From an uncultured bacterium (GTDB lineage Bacteria; Bacillota; Clostridia; Oscillospirales; Oscillospiraceae), in the NCBI GenBank assembly GCA_945873205.1, contig CAMCCC010000009.1, positions 1-64,000 of the forward strand: a stretch of 64,000 bases of DNA. Reading direction: 5' to 3'. How positions within the stretch are numbered: the stretch's first letter is position 1; the number at the start of each line of letters is the position of its first letter. The position numbers and the translations under genes were made by a program. Of this stretch, positions 16,880-28,231 are shown piece by piece. Below the pieces are notes generated by a model. That model was not told the DNA's origin and did no database searches. It saw nothing but the letters and a program-made list of their open reading frames with translations.

Positions 16880-16912
16880 TGAGCAAAAACCTTTGGAATC
16901 GAGGCAATCCAC

Positions 16913-18784
16913 TTGATTAGATATGACGCAGGAAAATGCGATATTGCAGTGATCGGTGCGGGACACGCGGGGATCGAGGCCGCCCTGGCGGCGGCACGGC
17001 TGGGGCTGGACACGGTTTGCTTCACGGTGAATCTGGACAGCGTGGGCAACATGCCCTGCAACCCGGCCATCGGCGGCACCGGCAAGGGCCATCTGGTACG
17101 GGAGCTGGACGCTCTGGGCGGCGAGATGGCCAAGGCGGCGGACAAGGCCTGCATCCAATACCGGATGCTGAATCTGGGCAAAGGGCCGGCGGTACACTCC
17201 CTGCGGGCCCAGGCCGACCGGCGGCGCTACCAGGAGGTGATGAAGCAGACCCTGGAGCGGCAGGAGCATCTGCGGCTGAAGCAGGCAGAGGTGGTGGAGA
17301 TCGGCGTTGCCGAAGGAGCGGTCTGCTCCGTCACCACCCACACGGGGGCGGTCTACGGCTGCAGAGCGGTGGTGATCGCCAGCGGCACCTATCTGGACGG
17401 GCGCACCATTGTGGGTGAGGTGCTGCGTTCTTCCGGCCCGGACGGGCTGGCGCCGGCGGTGCCCCTGGCAGAGCAGCTGCGGAGCCTGGGGCTGAACATG
17501 CGCCGCTTCAAGACCGGCACGCCCCCCCGGGTCAACGCCCGCAGCGTGGACTTTTCCAAGATGGAATTGCAGGAGGGAGACGTAGAGCCGGAGTGCTTCT
17601 CCTTCGCCAACGACTATGTCCCGGAAAACCGGGCGGTATGCTACCTGACCTACACCAATGAGCGCACCCATGAAATCATCCGGGCCAATCTGGACCGCAG
17701 CCCCATTTATTCCGGGGTGATCGAAGGGGTGGGGCCCCGGTACTGCCCCAGCATTGAGACCAAGGTGATGACCTTTCAGGACAAGCCCCGGCACCAGCTG
17801 TTTGTGGAGCCCATGGGTCTGAACACGGAGGAGCTGTACATCCAGGGCTTCTCCTCCTCCCTGCCGGAGGAGGTGCAGGTGCAGATGCTGCACACCATCC
17901 CCGGGCTGGAGCAGGCGGAGATGACCCGCTGCGCCTACGCCATTGAATATGACTGCATCGACCCCACAGAGCTTTATGCCACATTGGAGAGCAAGAAGAT
18001 CGCCGGGCTGTACGGCGCGGGGCAGTTCAACGGCTCCTCCGGCTATGAGGAGGCGGCGGTGCAGGGCTTTGTGGCGGGGGTCAACGCGGCGCTGAAAATC
18101 AAGGGGGAAGCCCCCTTTATCTTGCGGCGCAGCGACGGCTACGTCGGCACCCTGATCGACGATCTGGTGACCAAGGGCACCAATGAGCCTTACCGCATGA
18201 TGACCAGCCGCAGCGAGTACCGGCTGCTGCACCGGCAGGACAATGCCGACCAGCGGCTCAGCGCCAAGGGGCTGGCCCTGGGGCTGGTATCCCCGGAGCG
18301 GCACCAGAAGGTAATAGAAAAATACGAAGCGGTTGAGCGGGAGCGAAAGCGGCTGGAGAGCTGCCACATCCCGCCCACCGAAGCGCTGAACGCCCTGCTG
18401 GAGCGCAAGGGCACGGCGCCGGTGAGCACCGGGGCCTCCCTGGCGGAGCTGATCCGCCGGCCCCAAATCGGCTATGCCGATCTGGCGGACTTTGACCCGG
18501 CACGGCCCCAGCTGCCCCGGGCGGTGGCGGCCCAGGTGGAGATCGGTCTGAAATACGAGGGCTACATCAAGCGGCAGCTGAAGCAGGTTGAGGAATTCGC
18601 CCGGCTGGAGGGACGCAAGCTGCCCAGGGATCTGGACTACAGCCGGATCACCGGGCTGCGGCTGGAGGCCCGGGAGAAGCTGGCCCAGATCCGGCCGGAG
18701 AACTTCGGCCAGGCCAGCCGCATCTCCGGGGTGTCCCCGGCGGATATCTCGGTATTGATGATCTATATGGAGAGCAAGAAATGA
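16913..18784 (+). CDS. mnmG: tRNA uridine-5-carboxymethylaminomethyl(34) synthesis enzyme MnmG
   Basis: 623 residues, full length. The FAD-binding Rossmann motif [17 protein letters not shown] is at about 14-30, followed by [21 protein letters not shown] and, further on, the family motifs GTPPRV and YEEAAVQGF. With MnmE it installs the cmnm5 group on U34 of several tRNAs, which secures reading of A/G-ending codons. TTG at 16913 has GAGG 8 nt upstream; no in-frame ATG is available. The end overlaps mnmA by 4 nt, so both U34 enzymes are made from one message. mnmE is not in the window. Confidence 0.97.
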   Translation: MIRYDAGKCDIAVIGAGHAGIEAALAAARLGLDTVCFTVNLDSVGNMPCNPAIGGTGKGHLVRELDALGGEMAKAADKACIQYRMLNLGKGPAVHSLRAQADRRRYQEVMKQTLERQEHLRLKQAEVVEIGVAEGAVCSVTTHTGAVYGCRAVVIASGTYLDGRTIVGEVLRSSGPDGLAPAVPLAEQLRSLGLNMRRFKTGTPPRVNARSVDFSKMELQEGDVEPECFSFANDYVPENRAVCYLTYTNERTHEIIRANLDRSPIYSGVIEGVGPRYCPSIETKVMTFQDKPRHQLFVEPMGLNTEELYIQGFSSSLPEEVQVQMLHTIPGLEQAEMTRCAYAIEYDCIDPTELYATLESKKIAGLYGAGQFNGSSGYEEAAVQGFVAGVNAALKIKGEAPFILRRSDGYVGTLIDDLVTKGTNEPYRMMTSRSEYRLLHRQDNADQRLSAKGLALGLVSPERHQKVIEKYEAVERERKRLESCHIPPTEALNALLERKGTAPVSTGASLAELIRRPQIGYADLADFDPARPQLPRAVAAQVEIGLKYEGYIKRQLKQVEEFARLEGRKLPRDLDYSRITGLRLEAREKLAQIRPENFGQASRISGVSPADISVLMIYMESKK

Positions 18785-19782
18785 GCAAGGTGGTACTGGG
18801 CTTTTCCGGCGGGGTGGATTCCGCCGTGTCGGCGGAGCTGTTGAAAAAGCAGGGCTTCCAGGTCTGCGGTCTGTACCTGGACAACACGGACGAGGCCGCC
18901 CGGCTTGCGGCAGTGACGGCGGCAGAGCAGCGGGGCATCGACCTGAAGGTGCTGGATGTGAAGGCACAGCTGGAGGAGCGGGTTTGCCGCCCCTTTACGG
19001 AGTCCTACCTCCGGGGGGAGACCCCCAACCCCTGCATTCTCTGCAACCCGACGCTGAAGTTCAAAAGTCTGATCGAATACGCCGACGCGGTGGGGGCGGA
19101 ACTGGTGGCCACGGGCCACTATGCCCGGGCCGTCGGCGGCAGAATCTATAAGGGCCGGCCCGCCAACGACCAGAGCTATATGCTCTGCCGTCTGACCCGG
19201 CAGCAGGCGCAGCGGGTGCTGTTCCCCCTGGGGGACTATGAGAAGGTGCAGGTACGGGCTCTGGCAGAGGAGCTGGGGCTGCCGGCGGCCCATAAGCCGG
19301 ACAGCATGGAGATCTGCTTCATCCCCGACAAGGACTACATCGGCTGGCTGTCCCGCCGGGCGGCCATGCCGCCGGAGGGGGACTTTGTGTTCCACGGCCA
19401 GGTGGTGGGCCGCCATGAGGGCATCCACCGCTACACCGTAGGCCAGCGGCGGCCGGGGCTTATGGACGGACGGAAGGTCTACATCTCCCGCATCGACCCG
19501 GTGAGCAATCGGATTGAACTGGCTTTATGGGAGGAGCTGTTCCAGACGGAGGTGTCGGCCCGGGACTTCAACTGGCTGATCGAGCCGCCCCGCTCCCCCA
19601 TCCGCGCCAGCGTCCGGGTGCGGCACACCAAGTGGGAGAATCCGGCCTGCACTGCCACGGTTGACGGTGAGCGGGTGCACATCCATTGCGACGAGCCGGT
19701 ACGGGCCCCGGCGGCAGGGCAGTCCGCGGTGCTCTACGACGGGGAGCAGCTGCTGGGCGGCGGGTTCATTGTTTCGGAATAA
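18781..19782 (+). CDS. mnmA: tRNA-specific 2-thiouridylase MnmA
   Basis: 333 residues. The PP-loop S9-G-G-V-D-S14 binds ATP; Cys88 (in NPCILCN) and Cys179 (in SMEICF) match the two catalytic cysteines that pass sulfur to C2 of U34. Length is somewhat below the usual 355-370 residues, mainly from a compact C-terminal barrel and a short segment before the first Cys; all catalytic parts remain. Coupled to mnmG by an ATGA overlap, so the 5- and 2-position changes of the wobble base are co-expressed. The sulfur donor gene is not adjacent. Confidence 0.95.
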   Translation: MSKVVLGFSGGVDSAVSAELLKKQGFQVCGLYLDNTDEAARLAAVTAAEQRGIDLKVLDVKAQLEERVCRPFTESYLRGETPNPCILCNPTLKFKSLIEYADAVGAELVATGHYARAVGGRIYKGRPANDQSYMLCRLTRQQAQRVLFPLGDYEKVQVRALAEELGLPAAHKPDSMEICFIPDKDYIGWLSRRAAMPPEGDFVFHGQVVGRHEGIHRYTVGQRRPGLMDGRKVYISRIDPVSNRIELALWEELFQTEVSARDFNWLIEPPRSPIRASVRVRHTKWENPACTATVDGERVHIHCDEPVRAPAAGQSAVLYDGEQLLGGGFIVSE

Positions 19783-19798
19783 AATCATTTTTGCCTGA

Positions 19799-19827
19799 TT
19801 GACATTGTTTTTGCACTGGTGTATACT
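19799..19827 (+). promoter_or_regulatory. Sigma-A promoter of the GntR gene
   Basis: TTGACA (19799-19804) and TATACT (19822-19827) with a 17-bp spacer, placed 31 bp before the GTG start at 19859. Confidence 0.85.
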
Positions 19828-19858
19828 CAAATAGAAAACATTTTTGGTGGTGTCAGCA

Positions 19859-20599
19859 GTGGAACAATACACACTCAGGCAATATATGGACAAGAACCCC
19901 GACGGTAAGCTGCGGGATATCGTTACGGATATGCTCTATGACGATATCGTCAGCCTGCGCATCGCGCCGGGGACCAAGCTGAATGTGAATCAGCTGGCCT
20001 CCTCCCTGGGCATTTCCCGCACGCCGGTGGCCGAGGCCATCACCCGGCTGACGGAGATCGGCTTTGTGGTGAACCATCCGGGGCAGAACGGCAGCTTTGT
20101 GCTGGATCTGAACCTGCTGGACATGATCAATCTCTATCAGGTGCGCTCCGCCATTGAAGGGCAGGCCGCCGCCCTCTGCGCCCACGCGGCGGACGAGGCA
20201 GTGGTGCGGCAGCTGACTATGCTGGCAGACGCCTTTAAGGACAGTGTGCTGCGGCGGGACATCCGGGGCATGAAGGACACGGATATGCCCTTCCACCAGC
20301 TGATTATCCAGTCCTGCGGCAACCCCTACATCATGCAGAGCTATGAGCTGATCCTGCCGAAGCTGACCATGTATCAGGCTTCCATGCTGGAGTTTATCGG
20401 CCACGACGGCAACGAGGAGAACCCCTGGATGCCCAGCGTTACCTTTAACCATACCTCGGTGGCCTCGGCCATTCGGATGCGGATGCCGGATCTGGCGCGG
20501 CAGTCCATGGAGGACCACGTGACCACCAGTCTGAACTTCACCACCATGGCGGGCAGGACCCCGGATCCCTTTGTGAAGCTGAACCATTTTGAGAAGTAA
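19859..20599 (+). CDS. GntR family transcriptional regulator (FadR subfamily, FCD domain)
   Basis: 246 residues: winged HTH (about 15-80, with LNVNQLASSLGISRTPVAEAI) and an FCD ligand domain (about 90-230) holding a DMPFHQLI...N stretch like the metal-binding D/H of FCD regulators. Such proteins sense an organic acid and usually control their neighbours. GTG at 19859 with GGTGG 8 nt upstream is chosen; TTG or GTG codons 15, 12 and 9 nt upstream are possible. Its neighbour is a convergent membrane-protein gene, so the target is not obvious. Confidence 0.88.
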   Translation: MEQYTLRQYMDKNPDGKLRDIVTDMLYDDIVSLRIAPGTKLNVNQLASSLGISRTPVAEAITRLTEIGFVVNHPGQNGSFVLDLNLLDMINLYQVRSAIEGQAAALCAHAADEAVVRQLTMLADAFKDSVLRRDIRGMKDTDMPFHQLIIQSCGNPYIMQSYELILPKLTMYQASMLEFIGHDGNEENPWMPSVTFNHTSVASAIRMRMPDLARQSMEDHVTTSLNFTTMAGRTPDPFVKLNHFEK

Positions 20600-20606
20600 C
20601 AACCAT

Positions 20607-20645
20607 AAAAAAATCCCTGATGCAAAGCATCAGGGATTTTTTTAT
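20607..20645. terminator. Bidirectional terminator between convergent genes
   Basis: AAAAAAATCCCTGATGC/GCATCAGGGATTTTTTT with an AAA loop; a U-run on either strand. Confidence 0.92.
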
Positions 20646-20662
20646 GTCTTATGGGGTGAGAA

Positions 20663-21211
20663 TTACTTGGCCTGAGCAGCGGCGGCAGCCTTCTCGTTGA
20701 AGAACTGAACCAGGTAGATGTGAGCAACATAGACAGCCCACCAGGTGCCAACACCGTTGATGATGCCAGCCAGAATGGCGTGGCCCAGACGGCCAATCTG
20801 AATGTTATCAAGAGCAGCAACCCAGCTCACCAGGAAGCAGGGGATACCAGTGCCGAAGAGAGCGCCGGCAAACAGACCCACAAAGATCACATAGACCCAC
20901 CACTTGGAGGGGACCCACAGGGGGAAGAGAACCTGCTCGGAACGGGCGCCCATGGCAGGCAGCTTCTCAGCGCCTTCAGCAAACTGAGCCTTGAAAGCCT
21001 TGCCCACGATCAGGTACTGCAGGAAGCAGCAGATCAGAGAGGTAACAGTGACAGTGCCGCCGATGGCAACACCCAACTGAGACAGGGTCAGAGGATTGGT
21101 TGCATAGGGTTTGCTCATGGTGAAGTACATGATGATTGCGGTGAGGAAGATGGTGGGCACGCCGCAGGTGATGGATTCCTTAAATGCCCATTTTCTTGCT
21201 TCTTTTGTCAT
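20663..21211 (-). CDS. Four-helix membrane protein of unknown function
   Basis: 182 residues with four hydrophobic segments (about 15-35, 46-70, 105-128 and 138-165) and a short Ala-rich, basic-ended tail. I do not recognise the family. A strong promoter and an AGGGGAG RBS 7 nt before the ATG, together with very regular codon use, suggest high expression. The Gly-rich helices (VGLFAGALFGTG) would suit a channel or transporter subunit. The convergent GntR regulator is separated by a terminator, and a functional link is unproven. Confidence 0.75.
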   Translation of the reverse strand: MTKEARKWAFKESITCGVPTIFLTAIIMYFTMSKPYATNPLTLSQLGVAIGGTVTVTSLICCFLQYLIVGKAFKAQFAEGAEKLPAMGARSEQVLFPLWVPSKWWVYVIFVGLFAGALFGTGIPCFLVSWVAALDNIQIGRLGHAILAGIINGVGTWWAVYVAHIYLVQFFNEKAAAAAQAK

Positions 21212-21255
21212 TACTTTTCTCCCCTTATTGTTATTTTTTTGTTTGGGATGGCTTT

Positions 21256-21284
21256 ATGATAAACGAAGGAAAGCGGCTTGTCAA
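21256..21284 (-). promoter_or_regulatory. Strong sigma-A promoter of the four-helix membrane protein
   Basis: On the - strand TTGACA (21284-21279), a 17-bp spacer and TATCAT (21261-21256), 45 bp before the start codon. Confidence 0.82.
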
Positions 21285-21404
21285 GGCGGAAAAACGGCTT
21301 ATTTCAAATTGTGGAAGGGATTTATCGCGCATAAAACATTCATGTTTTTGCCAATAAAAGACAGATTTTTGCCACAAATCTTGTGTTTATTCATGATTTG
21401 TTAA

Positions 21405-21446
21405 AGAAAAATCAGAACCGCGGCCACCGGGGCCGCAGTTCTGACT
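21405..21446 (-). terminator. Terminator downstream of the DegV gene
   Basis: On the - strand TCAGAACTGCGGCC pairs with GGCCGCGGTTCTGA (one wobble pair), then TTTTTCTTT. Confidence 0.85.
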
Positions 21447-21479
21447 GTAGTTTAATGTTAAATCTTGACAGGCAGGTTG

Positions 21480-22367
21480 TTAGTCGTTTCTTACATCGCC
21501 CCAGAAGAAGAGGGCCACGGTGCCGGGGCCGGTGTGGGAGCCGATGGTGGTGCCGATGTTATTGATCTCCACCTTGCCGTTGAGCCTGGGGAAACGCGCC
21601 TCCACCAGGTCCGCCACCTGGCGGGCATCCTCGTAGCAGGCGGACATGGAAATGTAGCACTTGCCGCTGTAATCCAGCCCATCCTGGGCATGTTTTTCCA
21701 TCATTTTTACGATCTCGGTAATGACCCGCTTTTTGGTGCGGATCTTGTAGCGGGGGATCAGGCGGCCCAGATTATCCATATTCAGCAGGGGGCAAATCTC
21801 CAGCAGGCCGCCGAAGATGGCGGCGGTTTTGGAGATGCGGCCGCCCCGGACATAGGTGCTCAGGTCGGTGGAGAAGAACCAGTGGTGCAGACGCAGCTTG
21901 TTCTCCTCCAGCCAGGCGGCCAGCTCCCCGGCGCTGAGGCCCTCGTCCCGCTTGGTGGCAGCGGTATCCATCAGCAGGCCGTAGCCGGAAGAGGCGCCCA
22001 GGGAGTCCACCACATAGATTTCCCGCTGGGGGTAGCGCTCCTTGACGATGAGGGCGGCATTGCGGGCAGAGTTATAGCTGCCGGAAATGCCGGAGGACAG
22101 GCAGACATGGACCACGTCCAGCCCCTGCTCCAGAAAGCTGCTGAAATAATCCACGTATTCGGCAATGTTCACCTGAGAGGTGCGGGTGTCAGCCCCATTT
22201 TTGATGCGGTCATAGAACACGTCAAAGGGCATACTCTGGCCCAGATCGTCCAGGTGTTCCTCGCCGTCTATAAAATAATGGAAGCAGATGTACTTGATAT
22301 TCCGTTGCTCAAAATGCTCCTTGCTCAGGTCGGCGGTGGAGCAGCAGCTAAGAACATAATTGGCCAT
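21480..22367 (-). CDS. DegV family fatty-acid-binding protein
   Basis: 295 residues, full length for DegV/FakB. Visible family parts are STADLSKE near the start, the TSQVN segment around residue 65, SSGISGSYNSA and FSTDLSTYVRGGRI. FakB proteins hold a fatty acid while FakA phosphorylates it, feeding exogenous fatty acids into phospholipids. The ATG at 22367 is 8 nt after AAGGA; an ATG two codons upstream is too close to the RBS. No fakA gene is in view. Several DegV paralogues per genome are usual, so substrate chain type cannot be stated. Confidence 0.92.
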   Translation of the reverse strand: MANYVLSCCSTADLSKEHFEQRNIKYICFHYFIDGEEHLDDLGQSMPFDVFYDRIKNGADTRTSQVNIAEYVDYFSSFLEQGLDVVHVCLSSGISGSYNSARNAALIVKERYPQREIYVVDSLGASSGYGLLMDTAATKRDEGLSAGELAAWLEENKLRLHHWFFSTDLSTYVRGGRISKTAAIFGGLLEICPLLNMDNLGRLIPRYKIRTKKRVITEIVKMMEKHAQDGLDYSGKCYISMSACYEDARQVADLVEARFPRLNGKVEINNIGTTIGSHTGPGTVALFFWGDVRND

Positions 22368-22494
22368 AATCATTTTCCTTTCCAACAGCACATGTTTCGG
22401 GCGGAGTATCCAATCGCCCGAATACAGTGTATTCGCGCGTCCGGGCAAAAGCAAGCTATTGCCCTTTCTACCCGGTCTACGATATGAAAAGCCG

Positions 22495-22535
22495 CCAGTA
22501 GAACATGAGAAAATTCTCTACTGGCGGTTTCAGGC
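22495..22535 (-). terminator. Hairpin downstream of the HTH-membrane protein gene
   Basis: CCGCCAGTAGA/TCTACTGGCGG (11-bp perfect stem) followed on the - strand by CTTTTC. A probable terminator, although the U-run is weak. Confidence 0.65.
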
Positions 22536-22568
22536 CGCTCTACCAATTGTGGAGAGGCGGGCAAAGTT

Positions 22569-23180
22569 TCATTTTTCCGGCTTTTTCCTGGGACGGCGAC
22601 GGATATTGCAGCTTAAAAAGACAATGATCTCCGCCGGGATGGCAATGAGGAAAAGCTGCCAGGGCTTCTGCATGGGCAGGGTGAAATACAGCAGGATGAA
22701 CAGGCTCAGCACAAAGGCGGCGATGACAAACTGCAAATGCCGCCGGCGGCGGAACACGCAGATCAGCACCATATAGGTCAGGATGGAGACCGGCAGGGCC
22801 ACAATAAAGGTCTCCCACAGGATGATATCAAACAGCCAGAGCAGCACAAAAATGGTGAGGGCCATGGTCCACACGCCCAGGACAGAGATGGCAATGATCA
22901 TGTTCACGGAGTAGCCGGCCTCCTCCTGCCGGGATTCCTGCTGCTCCGGGGATTCCCAGGCGTCATGGGAGGAGAGAAGATAGTCCACGGTGACGCCGAA
23001 AATCTCCGCCATCTGGGTGAGCACATAGGCATCGGGGATGGCCTCGCCCCGTTCCCACTTGGAGATGGTCTTATCCGAATAATTCAGTTTTTCGCCCAGC
23101 TCCGCCTGGGTCAGGCCGGCCTCGGTGCGCAGTTTGATGATGTTGCTGGCCGAAATGAGTTTCAATTCCGATAACTGCAA
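22569..23180 (-). CDS. XRE-family HTH protein with C-terminal membrane domain
   Basis: 203 residues: HTH domain (about 8-70, AGLTQAELGEKLNYSDKTISKWERG) followed by four hydrophobic segments (about 92-112, 118-135, 146-163 and 170-187) and a basic tail. Membrane-bound XRE regulators are frequent in Clostridia; they may couple envelope state to transcription, but no ligand is known here. The gene stands alone on the - strand after dnaJ, separated from it by a terminator. Its target is probably its own promoter or a neighbour; no operator was identified. Confidence 0.88.
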   Translation of the reverse strand: MQLSELKLISASNIIKLRTEAGLTQAELGEKLNYSDKTISKWERGEAIPDAYVLTQMAEIFGVTVDYLLSSHDAWESPEQQESRQEEAGYSVNMIIAISVLGVWTMALTIFVLLWLFDIILWETFIVALPVSILTYMVLICVFRRRRHLQFVIAAFVLSLFILLYFTLPMQKPWQLFLIAIPAEIIVFLSCNIRRRPRKKPEK

Positions 23181-23339
23181 GGTGTATCTCCTTTGCTGTT
23201 CGTTTCCATGTTGTGTTTTCTATTTTAATAAGAAATCGGGGTAAAGTCAAGCGGTCGCGGCAGAAGAAAGCGGACTGGGGAAAGCCGGGAAAGGTCGCCT
23301 GTGGAGGAAGATCGTCGGGAAAGCCGCCGGAAGGGGGAT

Positions 23340-23372
23340 ATAAAATCAGCCGGAACGGAAGGGTTCCGGCTG
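23340..23372 (-). terminator. Terminator of the heat-shock operon
   Basis: CAGCCGGAA/TTCCGGCTG stem right after the dnaJ stop, followed on the - strand by ATTTTAT. Confidence 0.82.
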
Positions 23373-23381
23373 ACAGTCGGG

Positions 23382-24518
23382 TTATTTTTTCTTTCGGCCG
23401 AAGATGCTCTTGCCGGCTTCGCCGTCCAGATCGCCCATGGAGGCGGCAAACTGGCGCAGCAGCTCCTTCTGGTTGCCGGTGAGGTTTGTGGGGACCTTCA
23501 CCCGGACAGAGACGAACTGATCGCCGCGGCCGCTGCCCCGGAGGAAGGGGATGCCCTTGCCCCGCAGGCGGAAAACAGCGCCGGGCTGGGTGCCCTCGGG
23601 GATGGTGAGCTTCACTTTGCCGTCCAGAGTGGGTACCTCGATCTCGGCACCCAGGACCGCCTGGGCATAGCTGATCTCCTGATCCAGCAGAACGGAGGTA
23701 CCGTCTCGCTCAAAACGGGCGTGGGGACGGACGGTGACGCTGACCAGCAAATCGCCGGCAGGGCCGCCGTTGGCGCCGGCGTTGCCGTAGCCGGGGCGGG
23801 AGATGGTCTGGCCGTCGTCAATGCCGGCAGGGACGTTCACCTCCACCTTGTGCTGTCGGCGGATATTGCCCATGCCCCGGCAGGTCTTGCAGGGCTGGTG
23901 GATGATCTTGCCGGTGCCCCGGCACTTCTGGCAGGGGGAGGAGGTCTGCATCATGCCCAGAGGCGTGCGCTGGGCAGTGGTGACGGAGCCGGTGCCCTTA
24001 CAGTCGGGGCAGATCTCCGGGGTGGTGCCGGGGGCGCAGCCGTTGCCCTTACAGTCAGGGCACTGCTCCACCCGGGCCACGGTGACCTCCTTCTTGCAGC
24101 CGAAGGCCGCCTCCTCAAAGCTTATGTTCAGGCTGGCGCGCAGATTCTCGCCCTTGCGGGGGGCGTTGGGGTTGCGGGTGGAACCGCCGAAGCCGCCGCC
24201 AAACAGGTCGCTGAAAATGTCGCCAAAGCCGCCGAAGCCGCCAAAATCACCGAAGCCGCCGAAACCGCCGCCGCCAAAGCCGGCGTTGGGATCGAAGGCG
24301 GCATGGCCATACTGGTCATACTTCTTCCGCTTCTCCTCGTCGGAGAGCACCTCATAGGCCTCATTGGCCTCCTTGAACCGCTCCTCGCAGGCCTTGTCGC
24401 CGGGGTGCAGGTCCGGGTGATTCTCCTTGGTGATCTTCCGATATGCTTTCTTTATTTCATCGGCTGTGGCGTCCTTCTTGACGCCCAGCACTTCATAGTA
24501 GTCTCTCTTATCCGCCAT
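23382..24518 (-). CDS. dnaJ: Chaperone protein DnaJ
   Basis: 378 residues: J domain with HPD (in [10 protein letters not shown]) at about 5-70, a Gly/Phe-rich region (about 77-115), four zinc repeats of type CxxCxGxG ([32 protein letters not shown]), and the C-terminal substrate and dimer domains. It delivers unfolded clients to DnaK and stimulates its ATPase. Last gene of hrcA-grpE-dnaK-dnaJ, 71 nt after dnaK with a hairpin in between. Standard class I DnaJ with nothing missing. Confidence 0.98.
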   Translation of the reverse strand: MADKRDYYEVLGVKKDATADEIKKAYRKITKENHPDLHPGDKACEERFKEANEAYEVLSDEEKRKKYDQYGHAAFDPNAGFGGGGFGGFGDFGGFGGFGDIFSDLFGGGFGGSTRNPNAPRKGENLRASLNISFEEAAFGCKKEVTVARVEQCPDCKGNGCAPGTTPEICPDCKGTGSVTTAQRTPLGMMQTSSPCQKCRGTGKIIHQPCKTCRGMGNIRRQHKVEVNVPAGIDDGQTISRPGYGNAGANGGPAGDLLVSVTVRPHARFERDGTSVLLDQEISYAQAVLGAEIEVPTLDGKVKLTIPEGTQPGAVFRLRGKGIPFLRGSGRGDQFVSVRVKVPTNLTGNQKELLRQFAASMGDLDGEAGKSIFGRKKK

Positions 24519-24540
24519 ACAACTCTCCTAGATAACGCAC

Positions 24541-24573
24541 CATTGAGGCGGAGTTTTTACCCCGCCTCAACAA
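24541..24573 (-). other. Intercistronic hairpin between dnaK and dnaJ
   Basis: TTGAGGCGG/CCGCCTCAA stem with no U-run on the - strand. It lies between two genes of one operon, so it more likely stabilises the dnaK mRNA end or marks a processing site than ends transcription. Confidence 0.6.
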
Positions 24574-24589
24574 TGCAGTTTTGCGTTGA

Positions 24590-26458
<1,869 letters not shown>

Positions 26459-26523
26459 TGTAATTTCCTCCTATATGAATGATTTAGTTTATACAAATTT
26501 ATATAACAAAGAGCAATCTGCTC

Positions 26524-27102
26524 TCAGTTAGCAACTTTTACCATGGCGAAGCGGATCACCTTATCGCCCATGATGAAGCCCTTCTGGAACACTTCCACGA
26601 TCTCGTTCTCGCCTTTTTCCGCATCCTCCACATGCATGACCGCGTTGTGGAAGGCGGGGTCAAACTTCTGACCCAGGCTCTCGATCTCGGTGACGCCCAG
26701 CTTCTCCATGGTGGTGTTGAACTGGGTCATGATCATCTCCACGCCACGGCGGTAGGCCTCGTCCGCGGTGGACTGGTCCAGGGCCCGGACCAGATTGTCG
26801 TACACCGGCAGGAACTTCTTCAGGGTCTCGGCCTTGATGTCGGCATAGAGGCTGTCCTTCTCCTTCTGGCTGCGTTTGCGGAAATTGTCATACTCGGCAC
26901 AGAGGCGCAGGTACTTGTCATTGAGGGCGGCATAGTCGGCCGCAGGGTCCGGCTTGGAGGCCTCGGTCTTGGTTTCTTCGGTTTTGGTTTCCTCAGCTTT
27001 GGTTTCTTCGGTTTCTATTTCCTCAGCAGGGGTCTGGGCAGCGGAGGTCTCTATGACTTCCTCCTGCTCCTGATCCGCCGTCTGCTTCTTATCTTTGCTC
27101 AT
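26524..27102 (-). CDS. grpE: Nucleotide exchange factor GrpE
   Basis: 192 residues. The first 55 are acidic, with a repeated ETKAEE/ETKTEE pattern, and probably disordered; then come the coiled-coil dimer stalk (about 60-115, YLRLCAEYDNFRKRSQKEK) and the beta domain with the signature segment near GQKFDPAFHNAV. It releases ADP from DnaK. The start overlaps the hrcA end by 14 nt, so the two are translationally linked. The charged repeats in the tail are a local expansion rather than a domain. Confidence 0.97.
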   Translation of the reverse strand: MSKDKKQTADQEQEEVIETSAAQTPAEEIETEETKAEETKTEETKTEASKPDPAADYAALNDKYLRLCAEYDNFRKRSQKEKDSLYADIKAETLKKFLPVYDNLVRALDQSTADEAYRRGVEMIMTQFNTTMEKLGVTEIESLGQKFDPAFHNAVMHVEDAEKGENEIVEVFQKGFIMGDKVIRFAMVKVAN

Positions 27103-28180
27103 TTGGTGTATCTCCCTTGATGATCAGTTTATTGTGCATCCCCTCCGGGGGGCCTTCGCCGCCGCCCAGGCGCTGGGACAATCCGGCGGCCAGCATGCTC
27201 AGCTTGGCGGCCACGGCGGAATAGTCCATCCGGGTGGGGCCTACCACGCCGATGATGCCCCGGGTGTTATCCCCGGCGTCATAGCTGGCGATGATGACGC
27301 TGGAATCCTTCAATTCCTCGGCCACATTCTCCGGCCCGATCAGCACCCTGACCTCGTTGGGGCCGGCCAGGGTCTCGCCGGGAGGCAGGATATAGCCGCC
27401 GCCGGACAGGTAGCCCATCAGCTTATGGGCCTTGTCCGGGTCCCGGAACTCCGGCTGGTTCAGCAGCCGGTTCTCGCCGCTGACGAAGCTGGTGGGGGTC
27501 TGGGCCTCGCTCAGCACCTCAATGGCGAAGGCGGCAATGACGGAAGTGAGGCCCATGGTATCATCCGCCGCCCGCTCGGTGGAGTTGATCAGCAGTGGGG
27601 TGATCTGGTCCTCGGTAATGCCGGTGAAGCCGGAATTGAAAAGAGAACTGAGCCGCTGCATCATGCTCTGGTCCACAGAGACGGGCAGGTGCACCAGCTT
27701 GTTCTTCACCGCATTGTTGGAAAGCATCACCACGATGATGAAGGTGTTGGCGTCCACATAGATGATATCAAAGCGCTTGATGGTGACGGCGCTGAAGGTG
27801 GTGATGGCCAGGGCGGGATAATCCGTCAGCTGGGAGGCCAGGCGGCTCACATCGCTGATGGTGTCGTCCAGCTGCTGCAGCTTCTGGTTCAGACGGCGGT
27901 TGATCTCCTCCGTCTCCTCCAGGCTCAGCTTCTGCCGCTCCATCAGTTCGTTGACGTACATCCGGTAGCCCATGGGGGTGGGCACCCGGCCGGCCGAGGT
28001 GTGGGGCTGCTCCAGGTAGCCCATGTTCACCAGCTCCGCCAGCTCGTTGCGGATGGTGGCGGAGGAGCAGCCCAGCCCCGCCTTCTGGGCAATCACCTTG
28101 CTGCCCACCGGCTCGGCCGTCTGGATGTATTCATCCACCACCGCGGCAAGTATTTTCTTTTTCCGCTCACTGATCGCCAC
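27089..28180 (-). CDS. hrcA: Heat-inducible transcription repressor HrcA
   Basis: 363 residues starting at GTG 28180 (VAISERKKKILAAVVDEYI): winged HTH (about 1-75), then the GAF-like dimer domain. HrcA binds CIRCE and is folded by GroEL, which links repression to chaperone supply. The frame is open 26 codons upstream, but that stretch covers the CIRCE operator and has no RBS, so I exclude it; GGAG lies 8-9 nt before the GTG. First gene of the operon and therefore autoregulated. Confidence 0.95.
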   Translation of the reverse strand: MAISERKKKILAAVVDEYIQTAEPVGSKVIAQKAGLGCSSATIRNELAELVNMGYLEQPHTSAGRVPTPMGYRMYVNELMERQKLSLEETEEINRRLNQKLQQLDDTISDVSRLASQLTDYPALAITTFSAVTIKRFDIIYVDANTFIIVVMLSNNAVKNKLVHLPVSVDQSMMQRLSSLFNSGFTGITEDQITPLLINSTERAADDTMGLTSVIAAFAIEVLSEAQTPTSFVSGENRLLNQPEFRDPDKAHKLMGYLSGGGYILPPGETLAGPNEVRVLIGPENVAEELKDSSVIIASYDAGDNTRGIIGVVGPTRMDYSAVAAKLSMLAAGLSQRLGGGEGPPEGMHNKLIIKGDTPNEQR

Positions 28181-28181
28181 G

Positions 28182-28190
28182 TTAGCACTC
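28182..28190. promoter_or_regulatory. Additional CIRCE-like half-site next to the hrcA start
   Basis: TTAGCACTC on the + strand (GAGTGCTAA on the - strand) is an exact CIRCE half and lies one base before the hrcA GTG, 14 bp from the full operator. Its spacing to the neighbouring half is 14 rather than 9, so it is not a second canonical CIRCE. Confidence 0.6.
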
Positions 28191-28204
28191 TCCGCTTCTG
28201 ACTG

Positions 28205-28231
28205 TTGGCACTCTTTGCTTTCGAGTGCTAA
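28205..28231. promoter_or_regulatory. CIRCE operator of the heat-shock operon
   Basis: TTGGCACTC-N9-GAGTGCTAA, one mismatch from the consensus TTAGCACTC-N9-GAGTGCTAA. It begins at the -10 box and covers the transcription start, so bound HrcA would block initiation. Confidence 0.95.

Noticed and set aside
22480-22568. tRNA-like sequence on the - strand (CAATTGGTAGAGC, then an anticodon-like loop CCTGAAA)
   Set aside because: Position 33 of the loop is not T, the D-stem does not pair well, no T-arm or acceptor 3' half follows, and the 3' part is better explained as a terminator stem.
22380-22568. T-box or other riboswitch before degV
   Set aside because: No T-box word (AGGGTGGNACCGCG) or known aptamer core was found; only simple hairpins.
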